Below, one piece after another: positions 32,880-44,319 of a stretch of 64,000 nucleotides of DNA (positions within the stretch are counted from its first letter, which is position 1; each line of letters begins with the position of its first letter). The translations under genes were made by a program, and so were the position numbers. Origin of the DNA: Lepus europaeus (Eukaryota; Chordata; Mammalia; Lagomorpha; Leporidae). The notes under the pieces were generated by a model. The model did not search any database, was not told the origin of the DNA, and saw only the letters and a list, made by a program, of their open reading frames with translations. The stretch is taken from assembly GCF_033115175.1 (NCBI RefSeq), contig NC_084828.1:96473388-96537387 (forward strand), read 5' to 3'.

Positions 32880-33485
32880 ACAGTCAGGGAAGGGTGACAT
32901 CCCAGCGGTTGTGCAGGTGGACAGGAAGGAGGGTGGCATCCCAACTCAGGCACGGGGGCACGGAGGAGCGGTGAGTGGCGGGCGCTGCTGGTCAGGGGGC
33001 TCAGACAGGCACTGACGAAGCCCTGACCCCGCCTCCTGGGGTCCCCACAGAAACCCTGCAAGACGGCAGCCAGCGACCTCTGTGTCCAGCGCCTCCCCTG
33101 ACGCAGCTCACACCTCTGGGAACTCACTCCTCCCTGGCTCTGTGCGCCCACCCCTGTGTTCGCTAGTCTGTTGGAGGTGAGTCCCTCCCTCCTTCGCCTT
33201 CCGATTCCTGCATTAGCAGCAGCTGTAGAGGGCGAGGGTTGGGACCAGCCAGCTGTGAAGCGCAGGTGATGTCGGCAGAGGGCAGTGGAGGCAAGGAGAG
33301 CCGCGGAGAGCTGTGGTGGGGACTGCCAGGGGCAGTTCTGCAGCCCAGCGCCTTGGGGAGTGGGCTCCTGGCATAGCCGAAGCTGACTTCCTCCAGCTGC
33401 AAGCAGCCACCCTGGAAAGAGGTGCAGCTGCCCCTCCCCGAGTGGAAGCTGCTTCAGCTCCAACCTGCACCTGTGAATTCAAGAC
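32880..33485. other. GC-rich intergenic sequence of unknown nature
   Basis: Follows the RPSA fragment directly. A GTGAGT (32970) and a CCCCACAG (about 33044-33051) resemble splice sites, but no protein family was recognised in any frame. Confidence 0.4.
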
Positions 33486-33489
33486 TGGG

Positions 33490-33835
33490 ACTTTTATTTT
33501 TTTTTAAAGATTTATTTTATTTATTTGAAAGACAGAGTTACAGAGAGAGGTAGAGACAGAGAGAGAGGTCTCCCAACTGCTGGTTCATTACCCAGATGGC
33601 CACAACAGCTGGAGCTGCGCTGAACCGAGGCCAAGAGCCAGGAGCCAAGAGCTTCCTGCGGGTCTCCCGCGCGAGTGCAGGGGCCCAAGGACTTGGGCCA
33701 TCCTCCACTGCTATCCCAGGCTATAGCAGAGAGCTGGATCGGAAGTGGAGCAGCCGGGACTAGAACTGGCGCCCATATGGGATGCCAGTGCTTCAGGCCA
33801 AGGCATTAACCCGCTGTGCCACAGCACCGGCCCCT
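33490..33835 (-). mobile_element. C-SINE
   Basis: Flanked by AAGACTGGGACTTTT / AAGACCGGGATTTTT, a slightly diverged target duplication. Confidence 0.9.
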
Positions 33836-34555
33836 AAGACCGGGATTTTTTTAAAAAGCGTACAAACCCTTTGCTGTGTAAACCACAATGAAGATATATG
33901 CCAAGTCGAAAGAAAGTGTGGTCCTACACAACCTACGATGGCGTATCTGCACACATTTTATAGTGCACGTACATTCAGTCTCGTGCGTGTGTGTGCGTGT
34001 GTGTGCCTGTGTGTGTGTGTTTCTCAGCCGACTTCTCTGCTTATCCTGTCAATCACAGTGTGTCCATTTCTCGAGGAGAGTAGATAGGAACTTCCGACGG
34101 TTTCACGTCTTAGCTGAACAGAAGAATCTTCACCATGCTGGTCACTTGCCTCAGGAAACGCACCACTTGGCCCCTCTCAAACACGCGCCAGCCTGGCATA
34201 GGCAGCTGCTCACTAGAGAAACACAGCTCTGAGCACTCTGCCTCTGGAACTGTTCCTCTCCCTGACTCTGTGAAAATGTCCCCGCCCGCCCTCCCAGGAG
34301 TGCTGGCAGAATGCAAAGTGCCTGCATCTCCCCGGAAGAGCTCTCAGCTCTTACATCACAGCGGGAGAGCAGGAGAGCCACCTTCACCCTGGCCATTGCG
34401 GAATGTTCCCGGGTGTTGCCCTACCAGACCTCCCACTCTGGCCTCTGGTCAAAGCCCTGCAGTGCTGCTTTGCATGGGGTGTCTTTGGGGAGAAAGCTGC
34501 TGGCTTCCACTGAGCCCAAGGTAGGCAGCAGGGTGGGATGAAAACAATGGGGTGG
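33836..34555. other. Intergenic with short (TG)n
   Basis: A (TG)n-rich stretch lies at 33983-34021. Nothing else was recognised. Confidence 0.5.
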
Positions 34556-35225
34556 AGTAGGCATGTATCCCAGTGGTTAAGACGCTACATGGGATACCCA
34601 CATCTCATACCATATGGCCTGGATTTGAGTCCTGGCTCACTTCTGATTCCAGCTTCCTGCTAGTACACACCCGGGAGCAGCTGGTGATGCCTCAAACACT
34701 TGAACCCCTGCCATCCATGTGGGAGACCCTTTGGAGTTCCTGAATCCTGTTTTCTTCCTTCCTTCCTTTCATTTTATAGATTATTTATTTGAAAGGCAGA
34801 ATTACAGAGAGAGAGCGAGAGAGAACAAGAGTGAGAGAGGTCTTCCATCCACTGGTTCACTCCCCAATTGGCTGCAACAGCCAGAGCTGGGCTGATCCGA
34901 AGCTAGGATCCAGTAGCTTCTTCTGGGTCTCTCACGTGGGTGCAGGGACCCAAGGACTTGGGCCATCTTCCACTGCTTTCCCAGGCCATAGCAGAGAGAT
35001 GGATCATAAGTAGAGCAGCCAGGACTCGAAGCAGCACCCATATGGGATGCCGGCACTGCAGGCGGTAGCTTTGCTCATTGTGCCACATCACTGGCTCCTG
35101 AATCCTGTTTTCTGAATGGCCTAGCCCTGACTCTTGCAGGCATTTGAGGGGTGAGCCAGTGGATAGATCTCTTTCTGTCTCCCTCTCTCCATCTCTCTGG
35201 CTTTCAAATAAATAAATTTGGGGGA
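34556..35225 (+). mobile_element. Older C-SINE split by a younger one
   Basis: Left part 34556-34755, right part 35097-35225 (CTTTCAAATAAATAAATTT). Confidence 0.8.
34756..35096 (-). mobile_element. C-SINE nested in older SINE, 17-bp target duplication
   Basis: CCTGAATCCTGTTTTCT is found on both sides (about 34739-34755 and 35097-35113), proving insertion into the older copy. Confidence 0.9.
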
Positions 35226-35403
35226 AAATAAAATAATAGTGGGATCATTCTTATAAAGTCATGCCAGGCACACAGTAGGTCCCCAGGGACATTGCATCTC
35301 CTCCTCTATGCTCAGACTTACCACTTGCTAAGGCAGTGGTAATTTTTAGAGTTCTTTAAAGCAGGAGGAAAATAGTGGCTTTCGTTTTCTTTCTTTCTTT
35401 CTT

Positions 35404-35434
<31 letters not shown>

Positions 35435-35735
35435 GTGAGTGAAATTTGTGTCATCTTCCTGGTTGAACAATTGGAAAAGAATCCAAAGCCACCAGAGAAA
35501 ATTCCTCAGCTCTCCTTAGGAATGGTTCAAGTCCTCCACAGCTTTATAATGTTGCCTGCTGCTGACTAGGGGAGCCCAAAGTTGAGCGTGCTGCCAAGGA
35601 CAGGGAGTGCCATGGCCCCAGACTGAAGTCCAGGCTACAGCAGGGCCTCTAAAAACAACCCCAATCTATGAAATCTGGTAGGAGCCTACATCCATACTAA
35701 GCACCAGCCATGCACTATGAGGAATTAGAAGACTG
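35226..35735. other. Intergenic; T-rich tract at 35390-35434
   Basis: CTTT repeats running into a T run of about 29. Otherwise no feature. Confidence 0.5.
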
Positions 35736-36050
35736 AGAACCACAGCAGGTTAAAGCCCCGGGCTGTAATGCCAGCATCCCATGTGAGCGCACAGGCTGGA
35801 GTCCCGGCTGCTCCACTTCTGATCGAGCTCTCTGCTATGGCCTCGGAAGGCAGTGGAACGTGGTCCAAGTCCTTGGGCTCCTGCACCATGTGGGAGACCC
35901 AGAAGAAGCTCCTGGCTTTGGATCAGCTCAGCTCTGGCCATTACAGCCATTTGGGGAGTGAACCAGCAGATGGAAACCACCTCCCCCACCCCAGTCTCTA
36001 CCTCTCTTTATAACTCTATCTCTTAAATAAATAAAACAAATATTTTTTAA
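35736..36050 (+). mobile_element. C-SINE, head slightly truncated
   Basis: Starts at 'aaccacagcaggttaaagc'; ends CTTAAATAAATAAAAC. Confidence 0.82.
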
Positions 36051-36689
36051 AAAGCAGACTCAGAGAACCTCTAAACCAGCATCCCCCGAGTGCATTTGCA
36101 GAATATGCAGAAATGTGTAAGAGTTCCATGAGTTAATGCCACAATATGCTATGAAGAAAAAAGTATCTAATAATAAATACATATTAAAATATTGCACATT
36201 CTATCCCTTTTCGGTTCATCTTAATTAGCAAATCAAAGGAGCTGAGAATTCCTCCAGGAAGGAAGTCTGTATACTTTTCTTAAACTCATCCTTTCCTCAC
36301 CTTGCCAGAGCACAGAACCCTTCCCTTTGTCAAGTGTAATAGCACTCACGTATGCATAAGAGGACAGGCTAAGCTGCTATACAAAAGAGACCTGTTAATA
36401 CAGTGACTGACAGACTATTTCTGTCTCATGAGTTCGGTCAGCCGGGGGGGTACAGGCCGCTCTGCTTTCCAAACATTTGGGGTCCCAGTTTCCTGGCATC
36501 TGGTTTTTCCACCATCCCCTACAACATCATCCTTGTCTACAAAGTCCAGAGTGGCTCTCAGGAATGTCTGGCTCCCAGCTCCCAGGAAAGGACAAGAATT
36601 TGCAATGTTGATAAATAATGTTTTGAGGTCCAACCTGCCCGTGGCACTCAACATCTACTCTTATGTTCCCTTGGTTCCCCTATTACATT

Positions 36690-36795
36690 TTATATATATG
36701 TATATATATACACACACATATATGTATATATGATATATATAAATGTATATAAGATATACATTATATATATGTATGTATGTATGTGTGTATGTATG
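36690..36795. repeat. (TA)n/(TATG)n microsatellite
   Basis: Alternating TATATATG, CACA and TATG units over about 105 bp. Confidence 0.9.
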
Positions 36796-37082
36796 AGAGC
36801 ACTATAAAAGAAAAAGCGCATGAAAGGACTACACTCACCCTCCTGAAATTCAGGCTTCGAGTCCTGCTTGGGTGCCATTTATGAGGGATTCACAGCCTCC
36901 CCCCCCCCCCCACTGCCTACTCTCTGCACCTAGCTCAGTGTCAGACGCACAGTCAGACACTGCCGGCTCTCCATCTTCATTAAGGATTTATTGGGGTGTG
37001 ACTGCATCATAACTCATGGAACATCTGCATAGGAAAAGTTAAAAAGTCCAAAGAGAAATACGTTTTCAAAACCCAAAGGAGG

Positions 37083-38037
37083 TGCCCGGTGCTGTGGCCT
37101 AGCCAAGTAAAGCTGATATCGGGAATGACCCCCTAAAATCTATACAAAAATGTGGCCCTTAAAGTTCCCCAGAAGCGCCATCTGGGATGTCACATATGTT
37201 ACCGGAATTAGGAGTGCCATACGATATCACCATATGCTTATGAATAAATCCCCAATATTAATAAGCCCGAGAGGGTTCTTGCCTAATATTTAGAGAAGAA
37301 TTCTAAATACCTGCAAAAATAAATGAGGCAGCATGGTATATTTTAAGCTTTTATTTAATGAGAAAGATACGTAGGAGAGTGAAAACTTTATCTAAGAGAG
37401 GTAAATCTGGGTTCATACTGAACACCAGGAACCAGCCACATGGAGGAGCATCTAGGCCAGGAAGCCTAGGGCGGGTGGCCCGAAGGCCATGTGCCCTGGA
37501 GGTGCAGGGCTACAGCAATCCCCCCACCCCCACCCCTGGCAAGAGGCCAGGGCAAAGAAGAGAGGCGGGATACACGGTGTGCTAGGCTTTTAACCCACTT
37601 CCAAAGGGGAGTGGTTAATTAACCTGATTGGCTGGTGGGCACCCAGGTGTGGCCAGGTAGGGGCATGAGGTCACACAGGGACGTGGTGAAGGCATGGTCT
37701 TCCAGCTCACAAACCTAATTGATTTTAACCTATGCCTGCCTACTTCAAAGCCGCTGCCTGTAGTGCCGGCATCCCATATGGGTGCCCGTACGTGTCCGGG
37801 CTGCTCCTTTTCCCATCCAGCTCTCTGCTTTGGCCTGGGAAAACAGTAGATGGCCCAAGTCCTTGGGCCCCTGCATCCGTGTGGAAGAGCGGAAGAAGCT
37901 TCTGGCTCCTGGCTTTGGATTGGCAAAGCTCCAGCCATTGCAGCCATTTGGAGGTGAACCAGCGAATGGTTCTCTCTCTGCCTCTGCCTCTTTGTAACTC
38001 CGCCTTTCAAATAAATAAATAAATCTTTTTAAAAAAA
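37083..38037 (+). mobile_element. C-SINE split by a solo LTR
   Basis: SINE parts are 37083-37113 and 37748-38037. The whole SINE is flanked by AAACCCAAAGGA (about 37069) and AAACCAAAGGAA (38039), its own target duplication. Confidence 0.85.
37114..37747. mobile_element. Solo LTR of an endogenous retrovirus, 4-bp target duplication
   Basis: A 634-bp insertion beginning TG (37114) and ending CA (37747), flanked by AAGC at 37110-37113 and 37748-37751. It sits at a precise point of the C-SINE promoter region. A TATA-like 'tggtatattttaagc' and AATAAA motifs lie inside. There is no internal retroviral sequence, as expected after LTR-LTR recombination. A 4-bp duplication suits a class I element. 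The family is not recognised. Confidence 0.7.
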
Positions 38038-39221
38038 AAAACCAAAGGAATGGAAAAATGTCCTTAATCTATAAACAGGAATTACAAATCATTAGCAACA
38101 GCAATAGAAAAACAAATGGGAAAAAACATGTAGCAGGCAGGAAAGAGAGCTCTCCTAAATTCATAGTTGGTGCAGTTCCCTGTAAACAGGATAGGCTAAC
38201 AGCAGGAAAACAAGAAGAAGTTTCTTAGCACATGCTGAGTCCATTGTACTGAAGAGACTTCAATGGAGGGTAACTCGGAGAGGTCCTGTTGCAATGGCTT
38301 GTAAAGAATTGGTATGAGTTCTCCTTCCCATGCTTGGTAGAATTCAGTAGTGAAGTGCCAGGCTTTTCTTTGAAGAGAGACTTTATTACTACTTCAATCT
38401 CATTACTCATTATTGGTCTGTTTATAGTTTTCTATTTCTTTTCTATTCAGCTTGTAGGTTATCTGTGTCCAGGAATTTATCTACCTCTCATAGGCTTTCC
38501 GATTTCTTAGTGTATAATGGCTCGTTTCTTATGATGTGGTACCCATTCCAATGTCTCTTTTTCCTCTCCGATTTTATTTATTTGAGTCTCCTCTTTGTTT
38601 TTCTTAGTCTAGCTAAAGGTTTGTCAATTCTGCTTCATTGATGTTTATATTTCTTTTTAGTTTCCAATTTGTTTATCAATTTCTTTTTAGTTACTCAATT
38701 TGTTTATTTAGTAATTTGGGGTTTGATTTGTGCTTCCCTTTCTACTTCCTTGAGGTGCATTGTTAGGCTGTTTACTTAAATATCTTTCTACTTTTTTTTG
38801 ATGTAAGCATTTATTACTATAAAACTCCCTCCTAGTTCTTCTTTTGCTTTATCCCATAGGTTTTAGTATGTTGTATTTCTATTTTTGTTTGCTTCGATTT
38901 TTTTTATTTCCTTGTTAATTTCTTCATTGACCCTTTGGTTGTCTGGGAGCATGTCATTTAATTTCTGTGAGTTTTTATGCTTTTCAAAGTTTCTCTTGTT
39001 GATTTCTAGTTTTATTCCATTGTGGTTAGAGAAGATATATGATGCATTTTTTGTTTTTTAAAACTTGTTGAGACTTGCTTAGTGGCTTAATCCATGGTCT
39101 GTCTTGGAGAACATTCCATGTCTCAGTGAGAAGAACATGTATTCTGCAGCTGTCGGATGAAATGCTCTGTAGATGTTTGTGAGGTCCCTTTGGTCTACAG
39201 TATAGTTTATTTCTTTATTTC

Positions 39222-39545
39222 TAAAGATTTATTTATCTGAAAGTCAAAGTTGTAGAGAGAGGGAGAGACACACAGAGAGAAAGAGAGAGATCTTCCATCT
39301 GTTGGCTCACTCCCCAGGTGGTGGCAAAGGCCAGCACTGGGCTAGGCTGAAGCCAGGAGCCCAGAGCTTCTTCCAGGTCTCCCACATGGGTGCAGGGGTC
39401 CACACACTTGGGCCATCTTCCGCTGCTTTCCCCAGGCCATTAGCAGGGAGCTGGATTGGAGTAGCTGGGACATGAACCAGCACACATATGGGATGCTGGT
39501 GTTGTGAGGCAGTGACTTTACCCACTATGCCACAACACCAGGCTC
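39222..39545 (-). mobile_element. C-SINE inserted in L1
   Basis: Target duplication approximately TATAGTTTA (39204 and 39549). Confidence 0.85.
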
Positions 39546-39705
39546 TACATATAGTTTAATGCCAATGTTTCTTGATTGACTTTCTGTTTGGATGATCTAC
39601 CTGTTGCTGAAACTGAGGTGTTAAAGTCCCCAAAGTATTATTGTATTGGGGACTATCTCTCCCTTTACATTTAACATATCTGTTTCATCCATGCATATGA
39701 GGACA

Positions 39706-40135
39706 TTTTCAAAAAGTTTATGAAAAATGAGTATTATGAAAAAGCTGTACATGGATTTCAAAGTATTTTTGAACCAAAATAAATTTGTCTCTTTAAAGTT
39801 ATTTGAGAATATATATATAGAGAGAGAAGGCACGTCACTCTCATCTGCTGGTTCACTCCCCAAATACCTCCGAACAGCCGGGGACCAAAGCAGGAGCTAG
39901 GAGCTCAATCCAGGTCTCCCACATGGGTAGCAGGAACTCAACCATTTGAGACATCACCACTGCCTCCCAGGTCTTCATTACCAGGAAGCTGGGCTCAGGA
40001 GCCAGAGCCAGGAAGTGAACCTAGGTACTCGGATGTGGGACATGAGTGCCTTCACTAACCTCTTGACTACTAGGCCAAATGCCCAACTGTAAATTTTATC
40101 TTTTAATTCCACTTTCCCACAAATGTGTTGAAGTA
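39706..40135 (+). mobile_element. MITE-like element split by an old SINE
   Basis: The left arm has TTTTCAAAAAGTTTATG, TATTATGAAAAAGC and ACATGGATTTCAAAG. The right arm is TTTTAATTCCACTTTCCCAC, ending in TGTTGAAG. It is broken at the TCTTTTAA core site. Confidence 0.6.
39797..40088 (-). mobile_element. Old diverged C-SINE inserted in MITE
   Basis: Flanked by AAATTTGTCTCTTT / AAATTTTATCTTTT. Confidence 0.7.
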
Positions 40136-40324
40136 CCCCTATCTATTTGGGTTCAAGTATTGGGTACACATGTATTTACAATTGTCATAGCATTTTGCTG
40201 AATTTGCCTCTTTTTACAGTTTTTGACTTAAAGTCTATTTTTATCACATATAAATAGAGCCAATCTTACTTGCTTTTGGTCTCCATTTGCATGGAGTATC
40301 TTTTCCAATCTCTTCTCTTTCAGT

Positions 40325-40675
40325 TTTTTTTTTTTTTAAGATTTATTTATTTATTTGAAAGGCAGAGTTACACACAGAGAGAAGTAGAGGCAGAGAGAGA
40401 GAGTGAGAGAGAGGTCTTCCATCTGCTGGTTCACTCCCCAGATGGCCACAATGGCCAGAGCTGCGCCGATCCAAAGCCAGGGGTCAGGAGATTTCTCCTG
40501 GTCTCTCACACGGGTGCAGGGGCCCAACGACTTGGGCCATCCTCCACTGCTTTCCCAGGCCATAGCAGAGAGCTGGATCGGAAGTGCAGCAGCAGGGGCT
40601 TGAACCGACGCCCATATGGGATGCCAGGGCTGCAGGTGGCGGCTTTAGCCGCTATGCCACAGCGCTAGCCCCTCT
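40325..40675 (-). mobile_element. C-SINE inserted in L1
   Basis: Flanked by CTCTTTCAGTT on both sides. Confidence 0.9.
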
Positions 40676-41242
40676 TTCAGTTCTTACTGCTGTGTCTTTC
40701 CTAGTGAAGTGAGTTTCTGGCAAGTAGCATACAGCTTTTCATTGAGGAATTTAACCCATTGCAGTTTAAGGTTATTATTGATAAGCAAGAACATACTCCT
40801 GTCATTTTGTAAATTGGTTTCTGGTTGTTCTGTATATCTTTTGTTCTGTTCTTGCTCTCTTCTTGTTTGGGGGTTAGTGATTTATTTATTTATTGTGGTT
40901 GTAACATCTGATTCCTTTCTCTCTCTCTTTTGTGTGTCTGCTGTACCAGTGAGTTGTATGCTTTCTCATGCATCCATGATGCTAGGCACTATCTAGTTGC
41001 TTCTGGTTGTAAAACTCCTTTAAGGATTTCCTGTAAGGCCAGTTTAGAGGAGATGAATTCGCTCAGTGTTTTCTTCTGTAGGGCCAGGTTAGTTTTATTG
41101 ATTTCAGTTAATTTAACTTCTCATAAAATAGTACCTCCTACCACATACTGTGATTCTCACTATTGAGTATTTTAGAAGCATGTAGATCAGTTAAGGATTT
41201 TATGACTCAAAATATTAAAATGTTGGTATTAGACTTGAAGTT

Positions 41243-41572
41243 TTTTGGACAGGCAGAGTGGACAGTGAGAGAGAGAGACAGAGAGAAAGGTCTTCCTTTG
41301 CCGTTGGTTCACCCTCCAATGGCCGCTGCGGCTGGCACGCTGTGGCTGGCGCACCACGCTGATCCGATGGCAGGAGCCAGGTGCTTCTCCTGGTCTCCCA
41401 TGGGGTGCAGGGCCCAAGCACTTGGGCCATCCTCCACTGCACTCCCTGGCCACAGCAGAGAGCTGGCCTGGAAGAGGGGCAACCGGGACAGAATCCGGCA
41501 CCCCGACCATGACTAGAACCTGGTGTGCTGGCGTCATAGGCGGAGGGTTAGCCTATTGAGCCATGGCGCCGG
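41243..41572 (-). mobile_element. Young-type C-SINE
   Basis: TTTGGACAGGCAGAGTGGAC at the left, 'gccatggcgccggcc' at the right. Confidence 0.9.
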
Positions 41573-41599
41573 CCAGTTTTCAGAATTTTTTTTTTTTTT

Positions 41600-41941
41600 T
41601 AAGATTTTTTTTTTTTTTTTTTGACAGGCAGAGTGGATAGTGAGAGAGAGAGACAGAGAGGAAGGTCTTCCTTTTTGCCGTTGGTTCACCCTCCAATGGC
41701 CGCTGCGGCCAGCACATCTTGCTGATCCGAAGCCAGGAGCCAGGTGCTTCTCCTGGTCTCCCATGCGGGTGCAGGGCCCAAGCACTTGGGCCATCCTCCA
41801 CTGCCTTCCCGGGCCATAGCAGAGAGCTGGCCTGGAAGAGGGGCAACTGGGACAGAATCCGGCGCCCCAACCGGGACTAGAACCCGGTGTGCCGGTGCCA
41901 CAAGGCGGAGGATTAGCCTGTTAAGCCACGGCGCCGGCCAG
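41600..41941 (-). mobile_element. Young-type C-SINE, tandem with the previous one
   Basis: Flanked by AGTTTTCAGAATTTTTT / AGTTTTCAAAATTTTTT. Confidence 0.9.
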
Positions 41942-41954
41942 TTTTCAAAATTTT

Positions 41955-42170
41955 TTAAAAGTTTATTTGAGCCAGGAACTCCAACCGGGTTTCCCACATG
42001 GGTGGTAGGGACCCAACTACTTGAGCTGTCATCTGCTGCTTCCTAGGATATGCATAAGCGGGAAGCTGGATCGGAAATGGAGGCAGGATGCCATCCCAGG
42101 CATTCCAATACGGGATGTGGGTGTCCCAGGCAATGGCTTACCCTGCTGCACCGTGGCGCCCCGCCCAGTC
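41955..42170 (-). mobile_element. Older C-SINE fragment
   Basis: 'tttatttgagccaggaactcc' to 'ctgcaccgtggcgccccgc'. Confidence 0.7.
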
Positions 42171-43555
42171 TTCAGGATTTTAAAGATGTCTTCATGGCTC
42201 CCAGAACCTTGCAATGTTCTGCCTGGCAGTAGACGGGGTGGGAGACCAATAAAGCGGCTCCTGCTGCTTTTGAAACACCCAGGTGTGGCATCTCTCCTGC
42301 GATACAAGGCTGAAATCCTGAAAACCAACTTAAATACTCTGATCCTCAAAGCACCTGCTCGGGGAGATGGGTCACAGACATCCTGCCAGTAAGTGCTGGC
42401 TGAACCAATGAACGAACCTTCTGGCAAAGCCACTCAGGCCTTACCAAGTTTCAGAATAATCTCTGCTTCCATAGTCAACACACTCTCTCGAAGCCTCCAT
42501 TGTCCCCCTCCCTGCTCCCTCAACCCCATTGCTTCCTAGGCTGAGGCTGGACTCCTTTATCTGGCTTTTGCAGTATCTCCAGTGTGGCACTGTCTTAACC
42601 TTTCAGTCACATTCTCCACTGCTCCCAGTGCTCTGTGGCCACCACTCCAGAGATTTTGCTGGTCCAGCGGAAAGGGCACAGGCTTCAGGACCACACAAGC
42701 CATCATCCAATTCTTGAGCTGTTGTGTGATGCTGGGTAGTTCAATTTCCACATCAACAAAATGGAGGTTTAAAAAATTTTTACCTTCTGGAGTTGCCATA
42801 TGCATTGCACAGTGTTGGACACACAGCAGGGATTCTGTATATGGAAACTGTTGTTGTTGTTATTGCTAGTCTCCGACTATTCAGATCTTCTATGGCCTTC
42901 AAAGCCTTTGCAAGTCCTAGTACCATAAAGTCATCCCTGATATTGCACTCCTCTCTAGCACAACTCTAAGCATAGCCAGTCACTCTCTGCTTATTACTGT
43001 ATGTCAAAAAGTACGGCTTATCAACCAGGCAGTGAGCAGTTTGAAAGAATATATCCTATCCTAGCCTTGAACTTCTCTTCTGCAGGACTGCAGCACAGTG
43101 CTGAATGTTCTAGACTCTCAAGCCAGATAGGATGATTCCCCAGGTGACTCGGGCAAGTCCCTTGGCCTCGCTGTGCACTTTCTCCATCTGTAAAAGGAGA
43201 CAGCCATAGTAATGGCAGTGCCCACCTGCAGTGACTGTGCGGCTTAAAGGGAGCAAGAAGAGTACTTGGTAGGTAGCCTCTGCTTAATTATTGTCTGTTG
43301 AATAAATTGACTCAAAGACCAGAAAGCAACTGCCGAAATTAGGTGGACTGGTACTAGTTAACCTCACCTTACACCACAAACATTCCACTTGGAAAAATTT
43401 GCAAGCTTTGGTACGTTTGAATACACTATTTGGAATAACATAATAGGGTAAAGTCATCTTTTGACTGTTTTTTTTTTGTTTTGTTTTTTTTGGGAAAAAA
43501 TTTGAGACCAGGCTGAAGTTCAAACTCAGGCATCAGGAGGGTCTCTCTTTGTTTT
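42171..43555. other. Intergenic with two MIR fragments
   Basis: No gene seen. MIR core-like sequence occurs at about 42690-42860 and 43085-43290, both sense on the plus strand (TTGAGC-TGTGTGATGCTGGG; GGGCAAGTCCCTTGGCCTC, CTCCATCTGTAAAA). Confidence 0.55.
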
Positions 43556-43574
43556 TCTTTTTTGTTTGTTTGTT

Positions 43575-43898
43575 TTTTGTTTTTGACAGGCAGAGTGGAC
43601 AGTGAGAGAGAGAGAGAGAGAGAAAGGTCTTCCTTTACCGTTGGTTCACCCTCCAATGGCCACTGCGGCCGGTGCACCGCGCTGATCCGAAGCCAGGAGC
43701 CAGGTGCTTCTCCTGGTCTCCCATGCAGGTGCAGGGCCCAAGCACTTGGGCCATCTTCCACTGCCTTCCCGGGCCACAGCAGACAGCTTGCCTGGAAGAG
43801 GGGCAACCGGGACAGAATCCGGCGCCCGACTGGGACTAGAACCCAGTGTGCCGGCGCCGCAGGCAGAGGATTAGCCTAGTGAGCCAAGGCGCCGGCCA
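43575..43898 (-). mobile_element. Young-type C-SINE
   Basis: Flanked by CAGGAGGGTCTCT on both sides. Confidence 0.92.
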
Positions 43899-44039
43899 GG
43901 AGGGTCTCTTAATATGCTGCCTGCATTGTATTTATTCAGTCTCAGCCCTAAGCCAACAGCTGCTTTGTCTAATTAATAGGGGAAGAAGGTTGCCTTCCTA
44001 AGATATTGAGTATCTTCCGTCTTGCAGGGATTTGGGGTT

Positions 44040-44180
44040 TGCAGAAGCACCCGGGAGTAAGCATTGTACCCATTTCACAGGAGGTTCAGAGAGGTTACCC
44101 AAGGTCAGACAGCCAGGGCGTTAGCAGAGCCAGGTTCAAACCCAGATTTCTCTGTCAAATTCAAGCTCTTTCTGCTTCCC
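44040..44180 (-). mobile_element. MIR fragment upstream of LAMP3
   Basis: CCATTTCACAGGAGG and GGTTACCCAAGGTCAGACAG are the reverse complement of the MIR core. Confidence 0.6.
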
Positions 44181-44319
44181 ACCAGCGAGGCGGCCTGGGA
44201 CCCTCTGTAAAAGTGCCAGAGACTGTGCGTCCAGCCACTGTCTCAAGCCTCCTGCTCCCTCTGGAGACTGAGGGACGGTTTTCTCGTGGGCTTCCAGAAA
44301 TGTTCCCAAGCGGTTAGAC

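Larger units (their letters stand above)
38300..41160 (-). mobile_element. Old L1 ORF2 fragment, split by SINEs and a MITE
   Basis: The plus strand is the antisense of L1 ORF2 ('ttactacttcaatctcattac', 'tttgtcaattctgcttcattg', 'attctgcagctgtcggatga', 'tattattgtattgggga', 'tccatttgcatggagtatc'), so the L1 points to the minus strand. Many stops; no ORF2 protein can be made. It is interrupted at 39222-39545, 39706-40135 and 40325-40675. Confidence 0.8.

Noticed and set aside
32880-33166. Splice-site-like GTGAGT and CCCCACAG after the RPSA fragment as an exon pair of a gene
   Set aside because: No recognisable protein in the implied exons and no supporting frame conservation; kept only as an unexplained GC-rich stretch.
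24720-44300. ADIPOQ or MCF2L2 exons expected next to RFC4 or LAMP3
   Set aside because: No collagen-like Gly-X-Y frame, C1q domain or RhoGEF motif is visible in any frame of the interval.
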